NCBI GenBank assembly: GCA_943737045.1
Contig: CALSFV010000278.1
Coordinates: 62,001 to 126,000 of the forward strand
DNA from: Parapristionchus giblindavisi
Lineage: Eukaryota > Nematoda > Chromadorea > Rhabditida > Diplogasteridae
Length of the DNA stretch: 64,000 bases
Direction: 5' to 3'
Translations under genes and position numbers: made by a program
Notes under the pieces: model-generated
Told to the model about the DNA's origin: nothing
What the model saw: only the letters and a program-made list of their open reading frames with translations
Databases searched by the model: none
Shown: one piece after another, positions 11,601-21,300 of the stretch
How the letters are laid out: the number at the start of each line of letters is the position of its first letter
How positions within the stretch are numbered: the stretch's first letter is position 1

Positions 11601-14600
11601 TTTGTGCAAGAGATTAGTGATATGCAAGAAATTAGCTTGGCCAGGCATCTATCCCTTGGTGTAGTGGTAAATGCGCTGTCTAGTCAGCGTAACGTCGTGG
11701 GTTCGGAACCTATTGCCAAATTTCTTATTTTTAAAATTTCGCGCCTTTGCCTGTACATCAAGCATGATTCGTTCATGATTCTAGCGATCAATGAGCTGAA
11801 TTAGCATAATATAATCTATGAACGGTATGCAGAATCACTTTGGCTATATTTCTGTCTTCACAGTTTGTTCACGAAAATATTCGCCGGACACCACCTTTAA
11901 GAGATGTTAGGATAGAGTCACAAATCACATTTTCCATTTTCATTTGTTTACTATTTTGAATATAAATGTTATCGATTTTGTATACGTTCATTCGTTAAAA
12001 ATATTATTTTGTTTGTTTTTTTTTTAAATAAATAAGACGATATGAATAGAACTAACGTACCCCTTGCATTTGTATGAAAACATCAACAGTCAATGAGAGG
12101 AGACAACTTCTCAATCTATTCGTATTTCCTTGTTGAATATCAGTCATCGTCACGTTACACAACTGATAAATAAAAGGCTAGTCGATCAATAATATTGATT
12201 TAAATAAACCTGCATAGCAATCTGCATACTAGGATCTTCATCATATACTGTAGGTGGTCGATTATTGATTTGTTGTTGATTTGGAGGTTGATACATTGGT
12301 TGCTGTTGATTATTGTTGTATCCACCATTGGAGGGATATGGTTGCTGATTATTATTATTATAGTATCCTCCATTTGATTGTTGATTAATATTATGATATC
12401 CTCCAATCGGTTGATATTGTAGTCCTGGATCATATTGTAGAGTAGGAATAGTAGTGGTCTGAGATGAATATGGGAAGGATTGAGGAGACTGTGCTGTATC
12501 TTGATAACATGTATAGATTGTTCCACTTTGAAGAATCGCTTGTTGGAATAGACCTCAAATAATCTATATATCAATCAATGAGTCTATAATATGTGTTGTA
12601 AATCAATATTGTACCACGAGATAGATGGCTAGTAAAATACTTCATAAGATAGATGACCACCATAATGAGTATACTAGTAGCTAGATGACCAGCACAATAA
12701 ACATACCATTAGATAGAGGACTAACATAATGAGCATACCAGTAGCTAGATGACCAAGACAATGAACATACCATTAGATAGAGGACTAACATAATGAGCAT
12801 ACCAGTAGCTAGATGACCAAGACAATGAACATACCATTAGATAGAGGACTAACATAATGAGCATACCAGTAGCTAGATGACCAAGACAATGAACATACCA
12901 TTAGATAGAGGACTAACATAATGAGCATACCAGTAGCTAGATGACCAAGACAATGAACATACCATTAGATAGAGGACTAACATAATGAGCATACCAGTAG
13001 CTAGATGACCAAGACAATGAACATACCATTAGATAGAGGACTAACATAATGAGCATACCAGTAGCTAGATGACCAAGACAATGAACATACCATTAGATAG
13101 AGGACTAACATAATGAGCATACCAGTAGCTAGATGACCAAGACAATGAACATACCATTAGATAGAGGACTAACATAATGAGCATACCAGTAGCTAGATGA
13201 CCAAGACAATGAACATACCATTAGATAGAGGACTAACATAATGAGCATACCAGTAGCTAGATGACCAAGACAATGAACATACCATTAGATAGAGGACTAA
13301 CATAATGAGCATACCAGTAGCTAGATGACCAAGACAATGAACATACCATTAGATAGAGGACTAACATAATGAGCATACCAGTAGCTAGATGACCAAGACA
13401 ATGAACATACCATTAGATAGAGGACTAACATAATGAGCATACCAGTAGCTAGATGACCAAGGCAATGAACATACCATTAGATAGAGGACTAACAGCATGA
13501 GCAGCAACAGCACAAGCTCCATCAGCTTGTCCACATAGAGTGATTCTATTTGGATCTCCACCAAATGATTTAATCTCTGATTGAATCCATTGAAGAGCTT
13601 GAACTTGATCAAGCATTCCAAGATTCTGAGGAATACCCGAACCAGCGATGTTCATGAAACCTTTAACGATTTTTAAAATTATTAAAATATTTTATTTTAT
13701 CAAAATATTTTATGGAGACCCGCGAATGTTCATGTAAATCTCTTGTATATCGCTTGCGCAAGTGTCAAGTGATATGCTAGAAAAGAGAATAAGTTCACTA
13801 CTACCTCTTAGTGCAGTGGTAACTGTTCGGGACTAGATAGCGCATGGTCGTTGGTTCGAATCCTATTGCCGATTTTTCCTATTTTCAAACTTTCGCGCCT
13901 TTCCCTGCGATTGTGTGCATGATTCATTCATCATTCAAGCGATCAATAAGCTGAATTTGCATGAAATAAATAGGCTACGGTGTGTAGAATAACTTTTGCC
14001 AACTTTCTGTCTTCACAGTTTGTTCACGAAAATATTCGCGGGAGTCCACCTTTAAATTTGAAAAAAAAGTATTTCAAATTTTTATTTTGTTTAAATTCGT
14101 GATCAAATTATGTACATACTCGACAGCTAGATCACAACCACAGACTTTAAAAAAAATTCTGACTCAAAAGCTTTTTGAAAAGAGTGTGTGGATAGTCTTT
14201 GCGTGTTCTCGTTCAAACAACGAACATTCTTACTCATTCTCAGTTTACAATTCATTTAGTTTTCTCTTTCCTTTTCTCATAAGAAATATTATCTAAATGA
14301 CTCACCGAGAGCTCCTAATCTATATTGAATAGTCACAACAACCACTCCACGTGTCACCAAATTACGAATTATTCCTCAAATTAATTTTTACAATATTTCA
14401 AAAATATTTTGTAATAGAACCAGGAATTTGTGCTCCATCAGCTCCTCCTTTATTCAATCCATCTTCACCTCCAATAAATACCATGACTGCATTCAATTGA
14501 GATGAATTTCCCACCTACAACATCAATGCTAAAAGTTGATCTTTGATCTCTGAACTCTTACATTTTGTGCGAATATATTAAGATATAGACAGTCTTCGGA

Positions 14601-15107
14601 TACAGGACCGGGAGTGGAACCGGATTGTGGACATCGACCACGGAGATATGTGGCATCGTATACACGGGATGATGGAGGAGGAGGTACTGGCTCCTATATA
14701 AAAATAATGAGAAAAATATATATCAACTTGGAGAATTAACACGATGTGGTATAAAACTGATTGAATCTTATGATAAATCTTATAGTAAAAAATTGAATAA
14801 TCAATCAACAAATTTGAGAGTGAAGTGAGAAAAATGAATGAATGATTGAACTAACAGCAAATCTTAATTGTCCTACAGGAGGTTGTGCATAGGGAATACC
14901 CAAGAAGCAATCTGCACTACCGTAATACAGATTGTTCATGTCAGAACCTAAATACTCATTGATGATCAAGAATCAAGACGAGACGGTACCGTAATCGATT
15001 TTCGCTCCTTGTACCGTACCCTTCGAAGTAGTTACAGTAACGTATCGTTGATTTTGTTGGCAATAAATAAATGGTAATATAAGAAGAAGAAATAGAATCG
15101 GTCGCAT
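2528..15107 (-). CDS. cholinesterase/carboxylesterase-like secreted protein, probably catalytically dead
   Basis: Sixteen exons join in frame: 15107-14990, 14947-14856, 14693-14562, 14514-14421, 14374-14306, 13660-13475, 12553-12210, 12162-12061, 4734-4602, 4558-4443, 4393-4283, 4161-4099, 4055-3924, 3616-3472, 3428-3296 and 2777 to about 2528. The N-terminus MRPILFLLLILPFIYC is a signal peptide. Family landmarks are LGIPYAQPPVGQLRF, SEDCLYLNIF, IQYRLGALGF, a GGDPNRITLCG elbow and LFQQAILQSG. The nucleophile elbow GESAG reads GQADG, so the Ser is Ala. The His region reads RGQDMIFLF and the oxyanion HGGG reads IGGE, so this looks like a pseudoesterase, as in neuroligin/gliotactin-type relatives. 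Exons 7 and 11-13 add Asn/Gln/Tyr-rich linkers. Intron 8 (12060-4735) contains three opposite-strand genes. The last exon reads into a transposon arm, so the true C-terminus is uncertain. Confidence 0.85.
5443..6610 (+). CDS. nested secreted-protein family, copy A (truncated)
   Basis: I do not recognise the family. Exon 1 (5443-5575) encodes a signal peptide, MGTTLVVTCLFLASQFQ. After a 613-bp intron, exon 2 (6189-6610) continues in phase through the ACTTTCAG acceptor shared with copy B. The conserved blocks are a Thr/Ser-rich linker, VFNVDEELKKISATC, LMEMRAALKFAP and ESAPTPEAYYYLKEPRSP. The reading frame stops at SCSL, exactly where copies B and C continue with NN(P/E)YFVEPN. The last 70 or so residues are missing, and a fold-back element starts 174 bp downstream. 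The predicted product is about 184 residues. It lies inside intron 8 of the esterase gene on the opposite strand. It may be a pseudogene or a shortened paralogue. Confidence 0.6.
5740..6085. repeat. fold-back sequence in the intron of copy A
   Basis: The left half holds CTGAACGGATCAGGCAGATC and the right half its approximate complement near GATCCTGATCCGTTTTC. The same structure sits at the same place in the introns of copies B and C, so it predates the duplications. It is more decayed here than in copy B. Confidence 0.65.
6784..7081. mobile_element. nested fold-back MITE downstream of copy A
   Basis: The outer arms are inverted: AGTGGGGCCAATAATTTGG at the left matches a GGACCCACT end at the right, and CTAAAATTTGGC..AGACAAGCCC recurs inverted near GGGCTTGTCTTCTAGCC. 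An inner inverted pair, AGTTGGGCCAATAATTTGG and its complement, lies at about 6856-6932. It has no coding capacity. It lies where the missing 3' part of copy A would be expected. Confidence 0.75.
7082..8068. other. intergenic, copy A to copy B
   Basis: No gene is seen. At 7500-7640 there are repeated CGTAAAA-type words, which recur near 38840. The stretch from about 7690 is the 5' flank of copy B. It shares an AGTGTGTTTTGAGAGTGAAATGAGGTCGA-like block, in several pieces, with the flanks of copies A (about 5115) and C (about 9875), so the duplicated unit includes several hundred bases of upstream DNA. Confidence 0.7.
8069..9357 (+). CDS. nested secreted-protein family, copy B (intact)
   Basis: This is the best-preserved member of an unrecognised family. 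Exon 1 (8069-8198) gives MGTTFIVICLFLTSQFQ, a signal peptide, then AVDVPIAVWPTIQELVPLCF. Exon 2 (8732-9357) joins in phase and ends at TAA, for about 251 residues in total. After a Ser/Thr-rich linker come VFNVDDELAKISAICFSSSD, RESVGSIGLMEMREALKFG, a PTPEAYYDLKEPRSP-like block, FVEPNVVAAVTYLNKRMPS and a helical tail with DRMIDEYFAIYRRIHD. No transmembrane segment is seen after the signal peptide, so secretion is inferred. Cysteines are few. Blocks conserved between copies suggest the family was under selection. It lies inside the esterase intron, antisense to it. Confidence 0.75.
8305..8599. repeat. fold-back sequence in the intron of copy B
   Basis: The ends are inverted repeats: TATCATGAACGATGTGAACG at the left and CGTTCATGATA at the right. 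Inner arms such as GTTCGTTATTTTT..TTTTCATTG recur complementary at CAATGAAAA-like and AAAATAACGAAC words. It looks like an old MITE captured before the gene was duplicated. Confidence 0.7.
9358..10230. other. intergenic, copy B to copy C
   Basis: This holds the 3' flank of copy B, with AATAAA-like words near 9570-9600, then the 5' flank of copy C, which resembles the flanks of A and B. No further gene is seen. Confidence 0.6.
10231..11555 (+). pseudogene. nested secreted-protein family, copy C (pseudogene)
   Basis: Exon 1 (10231-10363) is intact, with MGTTLVVICLFLASYFQ and AVDVPIAVIPTMDQLVPLCF. Exon 2 starts at 10938. It is interrupted by an in-frame TGA at 11084-11086, at the codon that is Cys in copies A and B (..KISA(I/T)C..). 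The frame then stays open through ADNLVRESVGSIGLMEMRA, PTPEAYYDLKEPRSP, FVEPNIVTAVTYLNKRIPS and DRMIDEYFAIFQRVYDS. Near the C-terminus a TTAA-type MITE (11556-11896) interrupts it. Homology to the 3' flank of copy B resumes at 11901 with GAGATGTTAGGATAG. Two independent lesions make a functional product unlikely. Confidence 0.8.
10460..10810. repeat. fold-back sequence in the intron of copy C
   Basis: This corresponds to the fold-back sequences in copies A and B, with ATATCATAAACAATATGAACG at the left and CGTTCATGAAACAATG at the right. It is more diverged than in copy B. Confidence 0.55.
11556..11896 (+). mobile_element. TTAA-flanked MITE carrying a tRNA-like core (copy 1)
   Basis: TTAA at 11556-11559 is repeated at 11897-11900. 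The inner ends are imperfect inverted repeats: AAGATGGAGGCCATCGAATG at the left, and the complement of the right end reads AGGTGGTGTCCGGCGAAT. The interior has a pol III-like A box (TGGTGTAGTGGTAAATGC) near 11658 and a B box (GGTTCGGAACC) near 11700. TTAA duplication is typical of piggyBac-like transposition. Comparison with paralogue B shows the empty site. Confidence 0.8.
11640..11720 (+). other. tRNA-like core of TTAA MITE copy 1
   Basis: The spacing of the A-box-like TGGTGTAGTGG and B-box-like GGTTCGGAACC matches a tRNA, but stem pairing is poor and the B box is mutated. It is read as a transposon component, not a functional tRNA gene. Confidence 0.6.
12612..13487. repeat. 64-bp minisatellite containing repeated 5' splice sites
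   Basis: The word AACATACCATTAGATAGAGG recurs every 64 bp, 13 times from 12700 to 13468, nearly without change. Degenerate units lie at the left end. Each 64-bp unit is itself two related 32-bp halves (AACATACCATTAGATAG.. and AGCATACCAGTAGCTAG..). The last occurrence, at 13468, is the real exon 6/intron 6 border of the esterase gene. On the minus strand each unit therefore repeats the last bases of exon 6 and the donor CTATCTAATG|GTATGTTC. The array lies within intron 6, apart from its last few bases. Confidence 0.95.
13709..14055 (+). mobile_element. TTAA-type MITE carrying a tRNA-like core (copy 2)
   Basis: It is homologous over its whole length to the element at 11556-11896, for example GTTTGTTCACGAAAATATTC near the right end. 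It has an A-box-like TAGTGCAGTGGTAAC near 13809 and a B box GGTTCGAATCC at about 13853. The left end is slightly decayed; the right end is CCACCTTTAA. It sits in intron 5 of the esterase gene. Confidence 0.75.
13800..13875 (+). other. tRNA-like core of TTAA MITE copy 2
   Basis: This core has a perfect consensus B box, GGTTCGAATCC. Cloverleaf stems are incomplete, so it is called a tRNA-derived segment of the MITE. Confidence 0.6.
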
Positions 15108-15383
15108 GGTTGGAGTAGCAAATGAATTGACTGAGTCAGTTATGAACTTCTTCTTCTCCTCTATGTAATGAACAGAAAAGTTGGCAAACCTTACACTATT
15201 TACTCATTTCTTCTTCTTCATCTACGCATAGAATCGTGTACCCTTAGGAGATGAAACCATCTATTTGACTACATGTTGTTCATATGAACACTACAAATAC
15301 AAAATCTAGTTGTTTGAAGTGTCAAAGACGAGTTAAAGATAGATGTTTATCCATCATGAATGACAAACAAAAGATGATCAGAA

Positions 15384-18300
15384 TCATATTGATGATCTTG
15401 TAGCAAGAGATACAGTATTCAAGTCTTCTTCGGTGATTACTGTAGCTGCTTCTGAGATATTGATCCATCTGTAGCCTATCAAATCTTCCAAAACTGTTCT
15501 TGATCTGGAAATATAATCAGTCCTCGATAGTTTTGGTTAGTGTATTTACCGTAGGTTGATCCTCCATACTTCTTCTTCTCTCCATGCATTATCCGTGTCA
15601 TCATCACAAGGAGATATTCTATTCAATACACGCACCGGACTTGAGTCGCCTTTTCCTAATTCGTCTCGAACACAGAGTACTGTAGCCTCATTCTAGAAAC
15701 AATCAATCGATAATGAGATATTATTGATTAATCTCTAACATCCGGAATTCCAATCAGTCGAAGTAATGATAGAAGTGATTCATCTCTTGAAGTCTGTTCA
15801 AATCGATATTCAGATGGAAGAGATACTGTAGGTGACGTCACCAATAACTATAAATCAATCGATAAAATAGCCCTATAGATAAGGTAGACGGTTACTTTTT
15901 GATCAGTAATGATAACATAAGTGATGAGTGTATTGGGACCAAATTTGATATGATTTCCCCTTCCAGATATTCCTATTCTTCCATTCGGATTCAATGGAAG
16001 ACCGGATGATGAGAGATTGATTAGAGATGAAGATGATGGAATAGTCCATGATGATAGAAGAGATGATGTATAACGTGATCTCCATGAACAACGAAGATCA
16101 TCCATACTCTAGAATAGATCAAAGATCAAAGATCAATCAGAGTAGACTACAGTATACCCCTTGTGTAGTCGAATCTACATGATACTGTATTGATTGAGGG
16201 AATTCATCGATTGGTTTGGAATAGAATGGAGGGGAATATGAAGGAAGAACGATAGACCATGATGATAATGATGATGGAACATTGAGACGATATATTGAAG
16301 TTGATGAATAAATAGATCGAGCCATCTACAATGTATTCATAGATCGATTAGAATGAATTATCAATGTTCAAAAATATACAAAAATATACGTTTCATTGAC
16401 TTTATATAATGACCGCAAAAGATAATATTTATGCTGGTTTATTTGACCGAAAAATTATGGATAGTCTAATGACTCAAAATGGTCTATCGCTGTTTGAGAA
16501 CAAATAAAGAGTATTTCTAAAGAGACCGTTCACTAGGGCGATTTCTCATTATTTAAAATGAAAAAGTCAAAATTGTAACCCTCTGTGGTTTTCTCTTCAA
16601 TGAAGTTTTCAACGCAATCGCTCTCAATTGTTCAGCCATCACAGACAATTCTTCCTTCAATTCCTTCTTCTCATCACTCTGAAATCAAATGATAATCTGA
16701 ATTTCAATTAAACGATATTTAATTTCAATCAATCGATAATCTTAATTCAATCATTCAATATTCTAACCTTGACTCGATTCTTCTTCCATTCTTTCATAGC
16801 GACTTCTCTCCATAATGAATCAATACTATCTCTTGATTGGGGCACAGATGGATTACGGTATACTGCTCCTCTTTCTGTTCGTGATGAGACCCTCTCACCC
16901 ATATCTGGATGATCCGTTGACAATGAACTCGCTGTCTATAATGAGAAGATCAAAGATCAACATATGACGTCATCATACTTGAAGTCCTTTCCTACAACAA
17001 GCAATGAATAGAAAGAAGAATGGAGTAAGTGGTGGAGGTAATGGAGGCCGAAGGGAGAATTCATGAACTAATCCATACATTTGATACTTCCATATCACAT
17101 CAGCTTCTTCTTCTACTGACTACAAATATTATTGATTTATTGATTCATTTTCAATCGATAGAATGATCTACCTTTGCTGTTTTAGCGAAGAACGCGAATA
17201 GAATAGGCCATAGAATCAATTTGAGTGAGATAAAATATTGAATGAGAGTAAAATAAACAGGCCATGATTGGGTAGGACACATTGCTTCACGATTAGAATT
17301 CAACTGAAATTCTTTTTCAGATTATTTTTTCTCATTTTTTTCGATTTTTTCAGACGCTGAAAGCATAACTCAATTACTAAATTACTGAATTTTTACTTAA
17401 AAATATATCTAGATATGTTTACGATGTTTTCGTGGAATTCAATTTTAAAAAGGCGTGTCGACTATGAGGCAACAACAAAAGGTTTCCATAGAATAGAGTC
17501 TAACCATAGTACAGTAGGCAGCAGGTCTAGATAGAGCACTTTTCTTGCATTGTTCATTCCATGAAAGAGATGATAGATCAGTAGTGAAGAGTGATAATGA
17601 AGTCCATGATAGAAGAGAACGAAGTGATGAGAATGATGAAGGACGATCAGGATATGATAGGGCGAATAGGGAGATACCAGAACTCAAATTTATATTATTA
17701 ATATATTTTATATTCCTTCCTCAAGTCTATAATTGTATTGTTGTCAGTAATCAGTATCGTTTGAAATTTCAAATTTCGTAAAATAGAGGTATTCATAAGG
17801 GCTAAATGTTTGAAAAGCTTCCATGGTGTAATCGGTAGATCGTTCGGCTATTTACCGAAAGCTCTGTCTTTCAAAATCACCAGGAAAGTAAGTTTTAAAA
17901 TTTTTTTTATTTTCATGTATTAAAAAGATTAACGCAAGTGTGAAATACTAGAATACCTTAACATAATTAATCCAACTAGAAGTAGAAAACTGGTGAAATC
18001 ACGCAAGATCATCAGTTTTACTCGTACCTAAAATTGTTACAAAATTAGTTATTATTTTTCTAAATTTCTAAAACTAACCATAATTGGACCAAATTGTGAT
18101 GATAAAGGAATGTAGAAGAGAACTGTTGCATAACATTGATAGAGAAGAAGAAATGAGAAAAGAATACGACTAGGATATGCTGATGGATACTGTAACCAAA
18201 AGAAGATTATCGATTGATTGGAAATGATCACCTTACAATATCTACAAACTTTAGTATTTCTTGCCCGAATATTCGAAAAATAGCAATGACAATTAAAAAT

Positions 18301-21300
18301 ATTGCAACTGTGATAATATCGAATAATCTCCATGGCATTGAAGAAAATGGAAGAGTTTTAGAAAACGATACTGCTACCTGAAATTTAATTTTTGATTTTA
18401 TTTATTTATTACTTTATTCCATCAAATATATGTTCACAAACACATGTCTGGCAAAGTTAAATAGGTGAATTTCTATGAAAATAAAATAAATTCGAACCCA
18501 AACAGATTCAATCCACCAAATAAACGTCCATAACCATACTACAGTATCCAGTGGAAGAGATCCACATCCAGGCAGGAGTACCTAATCAGGGATTATCAAT
18601 TGATTATTGATTGATTCGAAAAGAATATATTACCGAATAACCAAATACTATAAGGTATATCAGACGAAATAGAAGAGATAACCAATATTTAACAATCGGA
18701 GTTGAATAAAACGTCGGTAGAGATGGAGGTGTAGAAGGCAGTGAATGAGGTTTATTGTATCTTGAACCTAGATCAAACAAATCAATCGATAAATGGGCGG
18801 AGTCTCAATATACCTGAGAGTAGATTCGAATCCATTTCATCGAAAGAGAAAGGCATAATAGCAGATTGAGGAGTAGATTGACCAGTAAGAAGAGGTAGAG
18901 GAAATTGTTGAGGAACTCCCGTAGAAAGATGAGCTAAATGATGAAAGATTGATCTTTGATCTATTAATCTTTGATCTTTGATCTATTGATCTTTGACCTA
19001 TTGATATTTGATCTTTGATCTTACCAGATAGAAGATCAGATCGGTTAGATATGACAGAATACGTTGAAAGCGCTCGCGATCGACGAGGTTGTCTACAATT
19101 ATCGATCGATATCGATTGAAATACAGTACATCTACCGTATATCATGGAGAAGACATACTGTAGGTGATTTGAATGGAGAACTACGATAGAGAAGAGAAGG
19201 AGGACGAAGAGAGAAGAAATATCCAATAGGACAAATAAATGTGGCTAAATAAATCAATATGTAATTATATCGATTATTATATCAGACATATACTTTCAGT
19301 AGTTTTAAACCAGAAACACGATTCATCATAAAAACTCTACTTTTTTACTCTTTGCGGCCTTCCAAATTCAACTGCTACAAATCAAAAATACATTCAGAGA
19401 TAATCTATTATGTATAAATTGAAACATACCTGAGAGAATGAATCTCATCCATTTAGGAATGAATTGTAGTCGAGGTTTCATCTGTAGACGACCATATAAT
19501 AATCGATGAATCCATTTCTGACAACATTCATGAGACAGAAGAAGACGAGAAGATGTCTGAATCGATCAATTCTATGATCTACCGTACTTCATAGATACAG
19601 TATACCTGATAAGCCAATTGGGTGAGTGTAGAACCACCGTAAGAATGGAGTGGTACACAAAGAGCACGATAACTCTCAGTGGATGAATCATTATGAATTG
19701 ATGATAGAACAGATAGAGAGAATCGAGATAATGAACGAGCTAATGAGAGAAGAGAATCAGAATAGAAAAACCAATCTTCTGACTGAAAAGGAATGAATGA
19801 TACATTATGAAAGATTAATATTTCAATTAATATTTACTATTATAGGGAGGTATTCGATAGAATCATGAATTAGCCTACTCCATAATTAATAATCGATTAC
19901 TCTCTCTCTAATATACATACTATCTCGCCTATCAACATTGTGGATAAATCCATCCCTTACTCTCAAAAAAACTATTATACGGTGAATCCATGCTTTTAAC
20001 AAATTCAAAAATTCTCAAATACAGAAATAAAAATGGGAAAACGTAAGTGATAAAATAAATATAAACCTCTCGAGCAAGATGCCTAGCAACCTTCGCTATA
20101 ATCATAGAAAGTGGAATTGAATCAGGAGAAAAGGATACTATGAGAGATACCTAAATCAATATTATCAGTAGGCATAATCAATAATCAAACTGACGAGATG
20201 TGGTCGATGTAGCAAGAGTGACCATATAGATAATAATGAATACGAGAATGTATTCGAATCTGATAGAGATGGAAACATTCCATGTATTCCAACTATTGAA
20301 TACTGTAATCAATAAAATCATTAATCAATCCAATCAATCGATAATTTGACTTACAATGAATTCATCAATAACTAGAGTGAACTCTTCAGTGATTACGGTA
20401 GGTGGTGAAGCATACCCAAGAAGGGGTAGAACAACCGTACAGAAGAAATGCTGAAGTATTGATTGATTACTGTAATAATAATATACAGTACCTTATCATT
20501 AGAATTGAGCATTCTAATCAATAAAGATGAAGTAATAGGAGTATTGATTGAATGAGAAAGAAGTGAAGATAAGAAATCAATACGAGAATCACGAGAAGTA
20601 CACTCAGCCAGAAGAGATTCTAATAACTGGAAAAAAATGAACGTATTACAATTGAAATGTGTATTAATTGATCGTCTATCTTAACAACAATTTATATAAC
20701 CTGTGAAGAATCGTTTTTTTCCTAATTTGATCCAATGATTTTTTGTGAATTACTAAAATTAAGAAATACCTGAGCATCATCAAAATCTGGAGATAATGAA
20801 GAAAGAATGGAAGGACAATTCAATTTGGATGCAGTAATCAATATTCTTGATTGTTGAAGTGAAGATGATGTAAGAGATGTTAGATGAAGAATACGAGATG
20901 GTAGATCACTCAACTGAAATTATTGCCAAATAAATGATAATTTATCTTTTAAATATTGCGCTCTTAAGAAAAAAATATTATCAAATCATAAATAAATATC
21001 GACTAACATGGGATTTATTGATGAATTCAATCAATGGTTGATCAGAAAGAGAAGAAGAAAAGAATCGATTGACAAGTGAATTAACTGATTGAAGAGTATC
21101 TTCATTCTCAGTGAAAATTGACTGAAATTAATTGTCTATTGAGTCTCATCCATCTGTCGAAGTTATAGAAATCAAATCACGTTTAATTTTTTTCTAATCA
21201 TTTTTCAGTTCATATTTCAAGTACCTTTATAATTATTAATCGATCATTTAATCGATTTTGCAATAGATTTTTAATCATTCAATTACTATCTATTATAGTG

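Noticed and set aside
12612..13487. Regular array that could be taken for CRISPR-like repeats or a small repeated protein
   Set aside because: Units are contiguous 64-bp repeats without unique spacers, in an animal intron; the open frame merely repeats the exon 6 border.
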